This document shows, piece by piece, positions 9,508-19,207 of a stretch of 64,000 nt of DNA. Source of the DNA: Mycolicibacterium pulveris (lineage in GTDB: Bacteria; Actinomycetota; Actinomycetes; Mycobacteriales; Mycobacteriaceae); contig NZ_AP022599.1 of the NCBI RefSeq assembly GCF_010725725.1, forward strand, positions 4,588,001 to 4,652,000. Direction: 5' to 3'. The translations under genes and the position numbers were made by a program. Each line of letters begins with the position of its first letter. Position 1 is the first letter of the stretch. The notes below the pieces were generated by a model, which ran no database searches, was not told the DNA's origin, and saw only the letters and a list, made by a program, of their open reading frames with translations.

Positions 9508-12241
9508 CGGGCAACTCGCCGAGTTCACCAAGCAGCTGCCGTTTGCGCTCGACGACTTTCAGCGAACCGCCTGCCAGGCCTTGGAGAACGGACACGGTGT
9601 GCTGGTCTGCGCACCGACTGGGGCGGGCAAGACCGTGGTGGGGGAGTTCGCGGTGCACCTCGCGCTGGAATCGGGCGGAAAGTGCTTCTACACCACGCCG
9701 ATCAAGGCGTTGAGCAACCAGAAGCACAACGACCTGGTGCGCCGGTACGGCCCGGAGAAGATCGGGCTGCTCACCGGCGACCAGTCGATCAACGGTGACG
9801 CCGACATCGTGGTGATGACCACCGAAGTGCTGCGCAACATGCTCTACGCGAACTCTCCTACGCTGCACGGGCTTTCCTACGTCGTGATGGACGAGGTGCA
9901 TTTCCTGGCCGACCGGATGCGCGGGGCGGTGTGGGAAGAGGTGATCCTGCACCTGCCCGACGAAGTGCTGCTGGTCAGCCTGTCGGCCACGGTGAGCAAC
10001 GCCGAGGAGTTCGGCGGCTGGATGCAGGAGGTGCGCGGGGACACCGCCGTCGTGGTCGACGAACACCGTCCGGTCCCGCTGTGGCAGCACGTGCTGGTGG
10101 GCAAGCTGCTGTTCGACCTGTTCGACCCCCGCGCCACCAAGGCGGGGGAATCCAAGCGCGAACTGCTTGTCAACCCGGACCTGTTGCGCCACATCGCCCA
10201 TCGGCGCGAAGCCGATCGGCTGGCCGACTGGCAGCCCCGCGGCCGGCGCCATCGCGGCAGGCCCAGCATGTACCGCCCACCGACGCGACCCGACGTGATC
10301 AGCGCGCTGGACCGCGAAGGGCTGCTGCCCGCCATCACGTTCATCTTCTCGCGGGCCGGATGCGACGCCGCGGTCAAGCAGTGCCTGCGCTCGCCGTTGC
10401 GGCTCACCACCGACGAGGAGCGGGCCGCGATCGCCGAGGTGGTCGAGCGACGCTGCGGCGACCTGCCCGAAGCGGACCTGATCGTCCTGGGCTATCACGA
10501 ATGGCGGGAGGGGCTGCTGCGCGGGCTGGCCGCCCACCACGCGGGGATGCTGCCGGTGTTCCGGCACACCGTGGAGGAACTGTTCTCCGCAGGCCTGGTG
10601 AAAGCCGTATTCGCCACGGAGACACTGGCGTTGGGGATCAACATGCCCGCGCGCACGGTGGTGCTGGAGCGGTTGGTGAAGTTCGACGGCGAGCAGCACG
10701 TGCCGTTGACGCCGGGGGAGTACACCCAGTTGACGGGTCGTGCGGGGCGCCGCGGCATCGACGTGGAGGGGCACGCGGTGGTGCTGTGGCATCCGGATGT
10801 GGAGCCCGCCGAGGTCGCCGGGCTGGCCTCGACCCGCACCTTCCCGCTGCGCAGTTCGTTCGCGCCGTCCTACAACATGACGATCAACCTGGTGCAGCAG
10901 ATGAACCCGGCGCAGGCGCACAAGCTGCTGGAGAGTTCGTTCGCTCAGTACCAGGCCGACCGCTCGGTGGTCGGCCTGCGGCGCGGTATCGAGCGGGGTG
11001 AACGGATGCTCGACGAGATCGCCGCCGAACTCGACGGCGGCCACGACGCGCCCATCCTGGACTATGTGCGGCTGCGCCAGGAGATCTCGGCGCGGGAGAA
11101 GGCGCAGTCGCGGGCGTCGCGGCTGCAGCGCCGCCGCGCCACCAACGACGCGCTGTACGCGCTGCGTCGCGGAGACATCATCGACATCAGCCATGGCCGG
11201 CGTGGCGGCCTGGCGGTGGTGCTCGAACCGGCGCGCGACGAGGACGATCCCCGCCCCCTGGTGCTCACCGAACACCGGTGGGCCGGCCGGATCTCGTCGG
11301 CCGACTACACCGGCGCCTCCGAGCCGCTGGGGAAGATGTCGCTACCCAAACGCGTCGAGCACCGCAACCCGCGGGCGCGACGCGACTTGGCGTCGGCGCT
11401 GCGGACGGCGGCGGCCGGCCTCGAGGTGCCGTCGGCGCGCGGCAGGCGCAGCGGGCCACCGAAGGAACGCGACGTCGACCCCGAACTGGCGTCGCTGCGC
11501 GAGCAACTGCGCCGCCATCCCGCCCACCGGCTGCCCGACCGGGAGGAGAAGGCCCGGCTGGCCGAGCGCTACCTGCGCATCGAGCGCGACAACGAACAGA
11601 TCAGGCAGAAGGTGGCCGCGGCGACCAATTCGCTGGCACGCACGTTCGACCGGATCGTGGTGCTGCTCACCGAACGTGGCTACATCGACGGCCCGAAGGA
11701 GGACCCGAAGGTCACCGACGACGGCCGGCTGCTGGCCCGGATCTACAGCGAAAGCGACCTGCTGGTGGCCGAATCGCTGCGCACCGGCATCTGGGAGGGG
11801 CTGGAGCCCGCTGAGCTGGCGGCGATGCTTTCGGCGGTGCTCTACGAATCGCGCGGTGACACGCCCGGTTCCCCCGAGGCGGTCGAGGTGCCCACCGGCC
11901 GGTTGCGCCGCGCGCTGAACCAGACCAGGTGGTTGTGGTCGGAGCTGCGCGCCGACGAGCAGCGCCACCGCATCGCGCAAAGCCGTGAGCCCGACAACGG
12001 CTTCGTGCCCGCGATCTACCGCTGGGCCACCACCGGCGACCTGACCAGCGCGCTGGCCGCCAGCGACGCCACCGGCTCGGGGTCGCCGCTGTCAGCAGGC
12101 GATTTCGTGCGCTGGTGCCGTCAGGTGCTCGACCTGCTGGACCAAGTGCGCAACGCCGCGCCCAGCCCCGCGCTGCGCGCAGCGGCGAAACGCGCCATCA
12201 GCGACATTCGACGCGGCGTCGTGGCAGTTGATGCGCGGTAG
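9491..12241 (+). CDS. helY: HelY, Ski2/Mtr4-type DEVH-box RNA helicase
   Basis: A 916-residue superfamily 2 helicase. Walker A APTGAGKT is at residues 41-48, DEVH at about 134, LSLSAT-type motif III near 165, and the [11 protein letters not shown] motif VI near 415. The C-terminal third holds the DSHCT-type helical domain. Ski2-like helicases unwind RNA for degradation or processing; the exact substrate in mycobacteria is not established. The ATG at 9491 lies within tatC and a second ATG two codons on could also serve. The downstream membrane-protein gene is separated by 57 nt and has its own ribosome-binding site. Confidence 0.93.
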   Translation: MTMQPSGQLAEFTKQLPFALDDFQRTACQALENGHGVLVCAPTGAGKTVVGEFAVHLALESGGKCFYTTPIKALSNQKHNDLVRRYGPEKIGLLTGDQSINGDADIVVMTTEVLRNMLYANSPTLHGLSYVVMDEVHFLADRMRGAVWEEVILHLPDEVLLVSLSATVSNAEEFGGWMQEVRGDTAVVVDEHRPVPLWQHVLVGKLLFDLFDPRATKAGESKRELLVNPDLLRHIAHRREADRLADWQPRGRRHRGRPSMYRPPTRPDVISALDREGLLPAITFIFSRAGCDAAVKQCLRSPLRLTTDEERAAIAEVVERRCGDLPEADLIVLGYHEWREGLLRGLAAHHAGMLPVFRHTVEELFSAGLVKAVFATETLALGINMPARTVVLERLVKFDGEQHVPLTPGEYTQLTGRAGRRGIDVEGHAVVLWHPDVEPAEVAGLASTRTFPLRSSFAPSYNMTINLVQQMNPAQAHKLLESSFAQYQADRSVVGLRRGIERGERMLDEIAAELDGGHDAPILDYVRLRQEISAREKAQSRASRLQRRRATNDALYALRRGDIIDISHGRRGGLAVVLEPARDEDDPRPLVLTEHRWAGRISSADYTGASEPLGKMSLPKRVEHRNPRARRDLASALRTAAAGLEVPSARGRRSGPPKERDVDPELASLREQLRRHPAHRLPDREEKARLAERYLRIERDNEQIRQKVAAATNSLARTFDRIVVLLTERGYIDGPKEDPKVTDDGRLLARIYSESDLLVAESLRTGIWEGLEPAELAAMLSAVLYESRGDTPGSPEAVEVPTGRLRRALNQTRWLWSELRADEQRHRIAQSREPDNGFVPAIYRWATTGDLTSALAASDATGSGSPLSAGDFVRWCRQVLDLLDQVRNAAPSPALRAAAKRAISDIRRGVVAVDAR

Positions 12242-12298
12242 TGTGTGCGCAGACAGACGGGAACCAAACCGCGGCGCGGCCGCGGGTGAAGGAGTGAG

Positions 12299-13096
12299 AT
12301 GAGCGGACCGCAGGGATCTGATCCGACGCAGCCGTGGCCCGGCCAGCAGCCGGAACAGCCGACGGACCAGCCATCGAGCGATCCGTCGGGCGATCAGGCC
12401 AATCAGCAGTGGCAGCAGCCACCCGCCGGTGAGCAGACCGGCGCGGCGTGGCAGCCGCCCGCCTACGACCCTCAGCAGGCGCAGCAGTACCCGCAATATC
12501 AGCAGCCGGCCTATCAGCAGCCGCCGCAGCAGTACCCGTCGACCGAGCAGTACGGGCAGCAGCCGACCGAGTACAACCCGCAGGCCTATCCGCAACCCGG
12601 GCAGCCCACGCAGTACGGGCAGCCGGGCCAGCCCGGCCAATACGGCCAGCCCTACGGCCAGCAGCCGCCGTACGGCCAGCCGGGCCAGTACGGTCAGCAG
12701 CCCGGCCAGTTCGGCCAGTACCCGACCTACGGCCAGCCAGGCGGCGACGAGGGTTCGAAGCGTTCGATGGCGGTTATCGGCGGCGTCATCGGCCTGCTGG
12801 CCGCGGTCATCGTCGCGGTGGTGCTGGTGCTCGGGTTCTGGAAGCCCGGCTTCTTCGTGACCACCAAGCTCGACATCGACGCCGCCCAGCGCGGGGTGCA
12901 ACAGATCCTCACCGACGAGGCCAACGGCTACGGCGCCAAGAACGTCAAGGACGTCAAGTGCAACGACGGACAGAGCCCCACCGTCGAGAAGGGCGCCAGC
13001 TTCAACTGCGAGGTCAGCATCGACGGCACGAAACGTCAGGTCACCGTGACGTTCCAGGACGACGACGGCACCTACGAGGTCGGTCGCCCCAAGTAG
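12299..13096 (+). CDS. Gln/Pro-rich single-pass membrane protein with DUF4333 domain (Rv2091c-like)
   Basis: A 265-residue protein. The first 150 residues are a low-complexity cytoplasmic tail rich in Gln, Pro, Tyr and Gly, with repeated YGQPGQ-type units. One membrane helix follows (about 158-180, [21 protein letters not shown]). The extracytoplasmic DUF4333 domain holds two Cys (KCND and FNCEV) about 17 residues apart that probably form a disulfide. The function is unknown. An AAGGAG site precedes the ATG. It sits in the same position after helY as in other mycobacteria. The YGQPGQ-like repeats resemble condensate-forming or cell-envelope adaptor tails, but that is inference. Confidence 0.8.
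   Translation: MSGPQGSDPTQPWPGQQPEQPTDQPSSDPSGDQANQQWQQPPAGEQTGAAWQPPAYDPQQAQQYPQYQQPAYQQPPQQYPSTEQYGQQPTEYNPQAYPQPGQPTQYGQPGQPGQYGQPYGQQPPYGQPGQYGQQPGQFGQYPTYGQPGGDEGSKRSMAVIGGVIGLLAAVIVAVVLVLGFWKPGFFVTTKLDIDAAQRGVQQILTDEANGYGAKNVKDVKCNDGQSPTVEKGASFNCEVSIDGTKRQVTVTFQDDDGTYEVGRPK
12400..12755 (+). repeat. Coding low-complexity repeats (CAG/CCG/TAC-rich) in the DUF4333 protein
   Basis: Short units such as CAGCCGGGCCAGTACGG recur imperfectly and encode Tyr-Gly-Gln-Pro-Gly-Gln runs. They are likely prone to length variation between strains. Confidence 0.6.
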
Positions 13097-13102
13097 CGTC
13101 CG

Positions 13103-14062
13103 TCAGCGCGCAGGCAGGCCGTCGAGCGCGGCCTGCAACCTGCCGATCGACGACGTGACCCCGTAGGCCTGCGCGAGTTCGGCGACCTTGCGTGGCTCCT
13201 TGGCGGCCAGCGGCAGCGTGTCGTCTGGCGTCGAGAAGTCGACGTCGCAGTCGGTGGCCACCCGCACCACCGGGCCCGCCGCCTCGATGTAGTCGGTGGC
13301 CGCCAGCAGCTTGGTCCGAAACGCCTTGGACATCTTCGACTTCGGGTCGTGGGCGGCGGCCAGGATGTTCTCCAGCGATCCGTGCTGTGCCAACAGCGTG
13401 GCCGCTGTCTTCTCGCCGATCCCCGGCACCCCGGGCAGCCCGTCGGACGGATCGCCGCGCAGCAACGCCAGTTCGGCGTAGGCAGGTCCGGCGCGGTGCT
13501 CGGGCACGCCGTAGGTCTCGGCGACCTCCTGAGGCCCGAACAACGTCGCCTTGGACAGCCCGCGCCCGATGTAGAGCACCCGCACCGGGACGGGGTCGTC
13601 GGTCACCAACTGCAGCAGGTCACGGTCCCCGCTGACCACCACGACCGGGCTGTGCCGCTCACGAAACGCCAGGGTGCCCAGCACGTCGTCGGCCTCGTGT
13701 TCCGCCGCGCCGGCGGCCGGGATGCCGAACGCGTCCAATATCTCCAGGATCATGTCGACCTGCGGGGTCAGGTCGTCGGGCACCACTTCGATGTCGGGCA
13801 CCCCCTCGGGTTGCGGCTCCTCCACCCGATGCGCCTTGTACGACGGGATCAGATCCACCCGCCACTGCGGGCGCCAGTCGTCGTCGCGGCACACCACCAG
13901 CCGCTCGGGGCGTTTACGGGTGATCACGGTGGCGACGGCGTCCAGGAAGCCGCGCACCGCGTTCACGGGTCGCCCGTCGGGCGCCGTGATCGATGACGGC
14001 ACGCCGAAGTACGACCGAAACCACATGCTGGCGCCGTCGAGCAGGACGAGGGGAGCGGGCAT
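13103..14062 (-). CDS. 5'-3' exonuclease (PolI N-terminal nuclease-like)
   Basis: A 319-residue FEN-like nuclease. It has [16 protein letters not shown] at the N-terminus, [12 protein letters not shown] and [13 protein letters not shown] (acidic metal ligands), [20 protein letters not shown] as the helix-hairpin-helix H3TH motif, and a C-terminal helical part. It is a stand-alone relative of the DNA polymerase I 5'-nuclease domain and probably acts in flap removal. The frame is open 13 codons further upstream, but the ATG at 14062 starts the conserved [10 protein letters not shown] and has a CAGGAT hexamer 7 nt before it. It converges on the DUF4333 gene and is divergent from pepE. Confidence 0.88.
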   Translation of the reverse strand: MPAPLVLLDGASMWFRSYFGVPSSITAPDGRPVNAVRGFLDAVATVITRKRPERLVVCRDDDWRPQWRVDLIPSYKAHRVEEPQPEGVPDIEVVPDDLTPQVDMILEILDAFGIPAAGAAEHEADDVLGTLAFRERHSPVVVVSGDRDLLQLVTDDPVPVRVLYIGRGLSKATLFGPQEVAETYGVPEHRAGPAYAELALLRGDPSDGLPGVPGIGEKTAATLLAQHGSLENILAAAHDPKSKMSKAFRTKLLAATDYIEAAGPVVRVATDCDVDFSTPDDTLPLAAKEPRKVAELAQAYGVTSSIGRLQAALDGLPAR

Positions 14063-14069
14063 GCCTGTC

Positions 14070-14092
14070 ATCCTGCCAGGGGGCACTAGCCT
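14070..14092. promoter_or_regulatory. Back-to-back -10 elements for the exonuclease and pepE genes
   Basis: CAGGAT on the minus strand (14070-14075) and TAGCCT on the plus strand (14087-14092) each end 7 nt before a start codon. The two divergent leaderless promoters are packed into the 37 nt between the genes. Confidence 0.5.
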
Positions 14093-14099
14093 GAAAGCC

Positions 14100-15245
14100 A
14101 TGACCGCCAGTCGTTTCAGCGCCGACGTCTATGCCCGGCGGCTGCAGTCCGCGGCCACGGCGGCCGGTGACGCCGGCCTTGCGGGCCTGGTCATCACCCC
14201 GGGGTATGACCTGCGCTACCTGGTCGGCTCGCGCGCGCAGACGTTCGAACGGCTGACCGCGCTCGTGTTACCCGCCGACGGCGAGCCGACCATCGTGGTC
14301 CCGCGGCTGGAGCTGGCCGCGCTCAAGGAGTCGGCGGTGCCCGAACTCGGTCTGTCGGTGCGTGACTGGGTCGACGGCGACGACCCGTACGAGCTGGTGG
14401 CCGACGCGATGGGCGAGGCGTTGGGCGGGGGCACGCTCAAGTGCGCCGTCACCGATTCGATGCCGGCGCTGCACCTGCTGCCGCTGGCCGACGTGCTCGG
14501 CGCGGTGCCGGTTTTGGCGACCGACGTGCTGCGACGCCTGCGGATGATCAAGGACCCCGCGGAGATCGACGTGCTGCGCAAGGCGGGTGCGGCGATCGAC
14601 CGGGTGCACGCTCGGGTGCCCGATTTCCTGGTGCCCGGCCGCACCGAGGCCGACGTCGCCGCGGATATCGCCGAAGCGATTGTCGCCGAAGGGCATTCGG
14701 AGGTGGCGTTCATCATCGTCGGGTCAGGGCCGCACGGTGCCGATCCGCATCACGAATGTTCGGACCGCGAACTGCGCGTCGGTGACATCGTCGTCGTCGA
14801 CATCGGCGGCCCGTACGAGCCGGGCTACAACTCCGACTGCACCCGCACCTACAGCATCGGTGAGCCCGACCCCGAAATCGCGCGGCGCTACGCGGTGCTG
14901 CAGCGCGCGCAGCGCGCCGCCGTCGACGCGGTGCGTCCGGGGGTGACCGCCGAGCAGGTGGACGCCGCCGCCCGCGAGGTGCTGGCCGCCGAGGGTTTGG
15001 CTGAGGCGTTCGTGCACCGCACCGGCCACGGCATCGGGCTTTCGGTGCACGAGGAGCCCTACATCGTCGCGGGCAACGACTTGTCGCTCGAGCCGGGGAT
15101 GGCGTTCTCGGTCGAACCGGGCATCTACTTCCCCGGGCAATGGGGCGCGCGGATCGAGGACATCGTCATCGTGACCGATGACGGCGCCGAACCGGTCAAC
15201 AACCGCCCCCACGAGCTGATGGTGGTGCCGGTCCCCGCCTCGTAG
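14100..15245 (+). CDS. pepE: Xaa-Pro dipeptidase/aminopeptidase PepE (M24 family)
   Basis: A 381-residue metallopeptidase with an N-terminal creatinase-like domain (about 1-140) and a pita-bread catalytic domain. All five metal ligands are visible: Asp in VVVDIGGPY, Asp in YNSDCTRTY, His in RTGHGIG, Glu in SVEPGIYFP and Glu in ARIEDIVIV. It probably removes N-terminal residues before proline from peptides, and a role in recycling peptides from proteolysis is plausible. The ATG at 14100 was chosen because TAGCCT lies 7 nt upstream and homologues start here; the frame is open much further upstream over the divergent exonuclease gene. Confidence 0.93.
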   Translation: MTASRFSADVYARRLQSAATAAGDAGLAGLVITPGYDLRYLVGSRAQTFERLTALVLPADGEPTIVVPRLELAALKESAVPELGLSVRDWVDGDDPYELVADAMGEALGGGTLKCAVTDSMPALHLLPLADVLGAVPVLATDVLRRLRMIKDPAEIDVLRKAGAAIDRVHARVPDFLVPGRTEADVAADIAEAIVAEGHSEVAFIIVGSGPHGADPHHECSDRELRVGDIVVVDIGGPYEPGYNSDCTRTYSIGEPDPEIARRYAVLQRAQRAAVDAVRPGVTAEQVDAAAREVLAAEGLAEAFVHRTGHGIGLSVHEEPYIVAGNDLSLEPGMAFSVEPGIYFPGQWGARIEDIVIVTDDGAEPVNNRPHELMVVPVPAS

Positions 15246-15258
15246 CGCGGCCGACTGT

Positions 15259-15319
15259 CGCGATTGTGCGTCTGCATACGCCCTGCCCGGCGTGTTGCGG
15301 ATGAAACCGCACACTCGCG
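15259..15319. repeat. Intergenic dyad element, copy 1 (probable terminator between convergent genes)
   Basis: Read on the minus strand it starts CGCGAGTGTGCGGTTTCAT and ends GACGCACAATCGCG. The ends form an imperfect inverted repeat. It lies between the pepE stop and the stop of the convergent split-barrel gene. It shares the TGTGCGGTTTCAT block with the copy at 39481. Confidence 0.65.
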
Positions 15320-15330
15320 GCGTGAGGCGG

Positions 15331-15756
15331 CTAGCTCTCGGTGCGGGCCAGCAGGTCCGACGAGCCCAGCACCCGCTCCACGCGCACCTCGATCACCACG
15401 CGTTTGGGGTTGACCCGCGGGGTGCGGTAGCGCTGCGCGTACCGCAGCTCGGCGTCGCGGACGGCGTCGGCGTCGGTGTTGACCGTGGCCTTGCCCTCCA
15501 GCGACAGCCACCGCGCGCCGTCGACCTGGCTGAGCACCGCGACGCCCTGCTTCTCGGCGTTGACCGCCTTCTGCGAGCCGCCGCTGGTGATGACGCGCGC
15601 GATGTGGGTCGTCGGGTCGAACGTGAAACCGACGGCCACGACGTGCGGGGAGTTGTCCCCGCGCAGTGTCGTCAGCATCGCCAGATGCCGTTCGGACAGA
15701 AACGCCAACGCGTCGCTGTTGAGCCGGGTGGTTGCCCGGCGATTGGACTGGGCCAT
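15331..15756 (-). CDS. F420-dependent split-barrel oxidoreductase, biliverdin-reductase-like (Rv2074-type)
   Basis: A 141-residue pyridoxamine-5'-phosphate-oxidase-fold protein. It contains [47 protein letters not shown] and [17 protein letters not shown]. Residue by residue it is close to what I recall of M. tuberculosis Rv2074, reported as an F420H2-dependent biliverdin reductase. The ATG at 15756 has TAAGTT 7 nt upstream on the minus strand. The frame runs on upstream through the divergent SDR gene but is not coding there. It could equally use FMN or heme pathway ligands; the cofactor is assigned by family only. Confidence 0.85.
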   Translation of the reverse strand: MAQSNRRATTRLNSDALAFLSERHLAMLTTLRGDNSPHVVAVGFTFDPTTHIARVITSGGSQKAVNAEKQGVAVLSQVDGARWLSLEGKATVNTDADAVRDAELRYAQRYRTPRVNPKRVVIEVRVERVLGSSDLLARTES

Positions 15757-15763
15757 CAGCCCC

Positions 15764-15783
15764 AACTTAGCGCAGGCGATAAT
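15764..15783. promoter_or_regulatory. Back-to-back -10 elements for the split-barrel and SDR genes
   Basis: TAAGTT on the minus strand (15764-15769) and GATAAT on the plus strand (15778-15783) are 8 bp apart. Each lies 7 nt before its start codon, so the two polymerases would compete for the same DNA. Confidence 0.5.
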
Positions 15784-15790
15784 CGCAGCC

Positions 15791-16549
15791 ATGAAGGACA
15801 CGGCCGACACCCGTGCGGCGCTGGTCGTGGTTTTCGGCGGCCGCAGTGAGATCGGGCTCGAGCTGGCGACCCGGCTGGCACCCGGGGCGAGGGTGCTGCT
15901 GGCGGCCCGCCGCGCCGACGAACTCGACGAGCAGGTCGCCGCGGTGCGGGCCGCCGGCGCCACCGCCGTCGCCGTCCGCGAGTTCGACGCCGACGACCTG
16001 GCGTCACACGGCCCGCTGGTGGAGTCGATCGTCGCCGAGCACGGCCCGATCGGCACCGCGGTGCTGGCGTTCGGCATCCTCGGCGACCAGGCGCTCGCCG
16101 AGAAGGACCCGGCCCACGCGGTGGCGATCGGGCACACCGACTACATCGCGCAGATCAGCCTGCTGACGGTGCTCGCCGCCACCATGCGCTCGGCCGGGTC
16201 CGGGGCCATCGTCGTGTTCTCGTCGGTCGCCGGGGTGCGGGTGCGACGGGCCAACTACGTGTACGGCTCGGCCAAAGCGGGGCTGGACGGGTTCTGCAGC
16301 GGCCTGGCCGACGCGCTGCACGGCTCGGGTGTGCGCCTGCTGACCGTGCGGCCCGGGTTCGTGGTCGGCCGGATGACCGAGGGCATGGAACCCGCGCCGT
16401 TCGCCAGCACCCCGGCCCAGGTCGCGGCGGCCACGGCACGCGCGCTGGCCAAGGGCCGCCGCACGGTGTGGGTGCCCGCGATCCTGCGGCCGGTGTTCGC
16501 CGTGATGCGGTTGCTGCCGCAGTTCGTGTGGCGGAGGTTGCCGCGGTGA
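15791..16549 (+). CDS. Short-chain dehydrogenase/reductase (Rv2073c-type, DprE2-like)
   Basis: A 252-residue Rossmann-fold SDR. The nucleotide-binding loop reads [14 protein letters not shown] in place of the usual TGxxxGIG. The catalytic Tyr-x3-Lys is in YVYGSAKAG, preceded by VVFSSVAGV with the catalytic Ser. This variant glycine loop is shared with DprE2-like keto-reductases acting on decaprenyl-linked sugars, but the substrate of this paralogue is unknown. GATAAT sits 7 nt before the ATG. The stop overlaps the cobL GTG, so it may be co-transcribed with cobL-cobM-cobK without having a clear role in B12 synthesis. Confidence 0.83.
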   Translation: MKDTADTRAALVVVFGGRSEIGLELATRLAPGARVLLAARRADELDEQVAAVRAAGATAVAVREFDADDLASHGPLVESIVAEHGPIGTAVLAFGILGDQALAEKDPAHAVAIGHTDYIAQISLLTVLAATMRSAGSGAIVVFSSVAGVRVRRANYVYGSAKAGLDGFCSGLADALHGSGVRLLTVRPGFVVGRMTEGMEPAPFASTPAQVAAATARALAKGRRTVWVPAILRPVFAVMRLLPQFVWRRLPR

Positions 16550-17724
16550 TCGTCGTCGTCGGCATCGGCGCGGACGGCATGGCCGGCCTGACGCCCGCGG
16601 CACGAGCCGAATTAGCCAGGGCCACAGTCGTTTACGGGTCGCCGCGCCAGCTGGGCCTGCTCGACCACACGGTGACCGCGGAGCGGCGCGAGTGGCCGTC
16701 GCCGATGATGCCCGCCCTGCGCACGCTGCTCGACGACGTCGACGGCGACGTGCACGTTGTGGCCAGCGGCGACCCGCTGCTGCACGGGGTCGGCAGCACG
16801 CTGATCCGGCTGCACGGGGCGGATCGCGTCACCGTGCTGCCGCACGTGTCGTCGGTGACGCTGGCGTGCGCGCGGCTGGGGTGGCCGGTGCAGGACACCG
16901 AGGTGATCAGCCTCGTCACGAGCGAACCCCACACCGCGGTGCGGCGCGGAGGCGCGGCGGTGGTGTTGTCGCGCGACGGCGGATGCCCCGCGGCCCTGGC
17001 GCGATTGCTCACCGACACCGGACGCGGCGACTCGGAGATGACTGTGCTCGAACAACTCGGCGGGCCGGCCGAGCGGCTCCGCTCGGCGACCGCACGGCAA
17101 TGGGCCGCGCACCCGCCGCAGGACGTGGACGACCTCAATGTGATTGCGGTGCACTATCTTCCCGACGCGCGGCAGTTCGGCGTGCTGCCCGACGACGCCT
17201 ACGCAAACGACGGACAGATCACCAAACAACCGATGCGCGCGATCACGCTGGCGGCGCTGGCGCCGAGGCCGGGGGAGTTGCTCTGGGATGTCGGCGCCGG
17301 ATCGGGCAGCATCGCGATCGAGTGGTGTCGCAGCGGAGCCGGTTGCCGGGCAGTGGCCTTCGAACGCGACGAACGGCGGCGCAAGCGCATCACCGAGAAC
17401 GCCGCCGCGTTCGGGGTCGACGTCGACGTGCACTTCGACGCGCCGGACGCGTTCGCCTTCGTACCCGCCCCGGCGGCGATCTTCATCGGCGGCGGGCTCA
17501 CCCAGGGTGGCCTGCTGGACGCCTGCTACGAGCGGCTGCCGGTCGGCGGCCGGCTGGTGGCCAACGCGGTGACCGCGGAATCGGAGGCGCTCCTGGTGCC
17601 GTGGTACTGCCGGCTCGGCGGCGAGCTGCGGCGCTACCAGACCTACCGCGGTGAGCCGCTGGGCGGATACACGGGGTGGCGGCCCGCCTTTCCTGTCACG
17701 CAGTGGTCGGTGACCAAGCGATGA
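16546..17724 (+). CDS. cobL: CobL, precorrin-6Y C5,15-methyltransferase (decarboxylating)
   Basis: A 392-residue bifunctional enzyme. Residues about 1-200 are the CbiE-type SAM methyltransferase (VVVGIGADGMAGL, VASGDPLLHGVGS). Residues about 220-392 are CbiT-like with the SAM-binding motif LWDVGAGSGSIAIEWC. It methylates C5 and C15 of precorrin-6B and decarboxylates the acetate side chain in aerobic cobalamin synthesis. GTG 16546 overlaps the SDR stop, and the cobL stop overlaps the cobM start. The frame is open upstream but the first useful start before the VIVVVGIG motif is this GTG. Confidence 0.95.
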   Translation: MIVVVGIGADGMAGLTPAARAELARATVVYGSPRQLGLLDHTVTAERREWPSPMMPALRTLLDDVDGDVHVVASGDPLLHGVGSTLIRLHGADRVTVLPHVSSVTLACARLGWPVQDTEVISLVTSEPHTAVRRGGAAVVLSRDGGCPAALARLLTDTGRGDSEMTVLEQLGGPAERLRSATARQWAAHPPQDVDDLNVIAVHYLPDARQFGVLPDDAYANDGQITKQPMRAITLAALAPRPGELLWDVGAGSGSIAIEWCRSGAGCRAVAFERDERRRKRITENAAAFGVDVDVHFDAPDAFAFVPAPAAIFIGGGLTQGGLLDACYERLPVGGRLVANAVTAESEALLVPWYCRLGGELRRYQTYRGEPLGGYTGWRPAFPVTQWSVTKR

Positions 17725-18476
17725 CCGTCTACTTCATCGGCGCGGGCCCCGGCGCTGCGGATCTGATCACGGTGCGGGGCCAACGGCTGCTGAGCCGTTG
17801 CCCGGTCTGCCTGTACGCCGGCTCGATCATGCCCGAAGACCTGCTGGCGCTGTGTCCTTCGGACGCCCGGATCGTCGACACCGGGCCGCTGACGCTGGAG
17901 GAGATCGTCACCGAACTCGCCGACGCCGACGCCGCGGGTAAAGACGTGGCGCGGCTGCACTCGGGTGACCCGTCGATCTACAGTGCGCTGGCCGAGCAGT
18001 GCCGCCGCCTTGACGCGTTGGGCATCGGCTACGAGATCGTGCCCGGGGTGCCCGCGTTCGCCGCGGCGGCCGCCGCGCTGGGCCGTGAGCTGACGGTTCC
18101 CGGTGTCGCCCAAACCGTCACGTTGACCCGGGTGGCGACGCTGTCGACCGCGATGCCGCCGGGCGAGGACCTGCGGACGCTGTCGACGTCGGGTGCGACG
18201 CTGGTGCTGCACCTGGCCGCGGCGCAGGTCGACACGATCGTGCCGGAGCTGCTGGCCGGCGGATATCGGCCCGAAACACCCTGCGCGGTAGTGGCGTTCG
18301 CCTCCTGGCCGCAACAGCAGGTGGTCCGGTGCACGCTCGGTGAGTTGGCCGAGCGCACGCACGAGACAGGGATCAGCCGCACCGCGGTCATCGTGGTCGG
18401 CGACGTGCTCGGCGCCGAAGGGTTCGCCGATAGCTATCTGTACTCGTCGGGTCGGGTGCGCAGGGGGCGGCACTGA
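17721..18476 (+). CDS. cobM: CobM, precorrin-4 C11-methyltransferase
   Basis: A 251-residue tetrapyrrole methylase starting MTVYFIGAGPGAADLITVRG. It carries the GAGPGA loop, ARLHSGDPSIYSAL and the VPGVPAFAAAAAALG signature of CobM/CbiF. It adds the C11 methyl group to precorrin-4. Both ends overlap neighbours by 4 or 1 nt (ATGA with cobL, TGATG with cobK), giving one translationally coupled cobLMK unit. Confidence 0.95.
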   Translation: MTVYFIGAGPGAADLITVRGQRLLSRCPVCLYAGSIMPEDLLALCPSDARIVDTGPLTLEEIVTELADADAAGKDVARLHSGDPSIYSALAEQCRRLDALGIGYEIVPGVPAFAAAAAALGRELTVPGVAQTVTLTRVATLSTAMPPGEDLRTLSTSGATLVLHLAAAQVDTIVPELLAGGYRPETPCAVVAFASWPQQQVVRCTLGELAERTHETGISRTAVIVVGDVLGAEGFADSYLYSSGRVRRGRH

Positions 18477-19207
18477 TGCGAATTCTGTTGCTGGGCGGGA
18501 CGTCGGAGGCTCGCGCGCTGGCGGCGAAGCTGCATCCCGACGTCGAGGTGATCAGCTCGTTGGCCGGCCGGGTACCCGATCCCGCGCTGCCGGTCGGGCA
18601 GGTGCGGATCGGCGGGTTCGGCGGGGTCGAGGGGCTGCGGCGCTGGCTGCGTGACAACACCGTCGACGCCGTCGTCGACGCCACCCATCCGTACGCAGCG
18701 ACCATGACCGCACACGCCGCCCAGGTGTGCGCCGAACTCGGGGTGCCGCATCTGCTGCTGGCCCGCCCCGCCTGGGATCCCGGTGACGCGATCCTGGTGA
18801 ATTCGGACACGCAGGCCGCTAAAGCTGTTGCTGACCAAGGCTTTTCGCGAGTTTTCCTGACGACCGGGCGATCCGGTATCGGGGCGTTCGCTCAGCTTGA
18901 CGCGTGGTTTCTGATCCGTGCCGTCACCCTGCCCGAGGCGGCGGAGCTTCCGCGCAGGCACGAGGTGCTGCTGTCGCGCGGTCCGTACCGCTACGACGAC
19001 GAGCTGCGGCTGCTGCGTGAGCACCGCATCGACGCGCTGGTGACCAAGAACAGCGGCGGGCAGATGACCCGGCCGAAGCTGGATGCCGCTGCGGCCCTCG
19101 GTGTCGTGGTGGTGATGGTCGATCGTCCGCCGCTGCCCGCGGGGGTGAGCACGGTGGACTCCGTCGACGACGCGGCCGCGTGGGTCGGGTCGACGGTCAG
19201 GCCGTGA
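18476..19207 (+). CDS. cobK: CobK, precorrin-6A reductase
   Basis: A 243-residue protein with RILLLGGTSEARALAAKL at the N-terminus, VDATHPYAATMTAHAAQ, FLTTGRSGIGAF and VTKNSGGQMTRPKL, all typical of CobK/CbiJ. It reduces precorrin-6A with NADPH. The 3' end overlaps the convergent phosphotransferase gene by 11 bp. From memory, M. tuberculosis has sigC and blaC after cobK; here a nitrite/NO-related block follows instead. Confidence 0.94.
   Translation: MRILLLGGTSEARALAAKLHPDVEVISSLAGRVPDPALPVGQVRIGGFGGVEGLRRWLRDNTVDAVVDATHPYAATMTAHAAQVCAELGVPHLLLARPAWDPGDAILVNSDTQAAKAVADQGFSRVFLTTGRSGIGAFAQLDAWFLIRAVTLPEAAELPRRHEVLLSRGPYRYDDELRLLREHRIDALVTKNSGGQMTRPKLDAAAALGVVVVMVDRPPLPAGVSTVDSVDDAAAWVGSTVRP

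Noticed and set aside
9263..11275. A 670-codon open frame on the minus strand across tatC and helY
   Set aside because: Shadow frame caused by GC-rich codon bias of helY; no motifs and an atypical residue mix.
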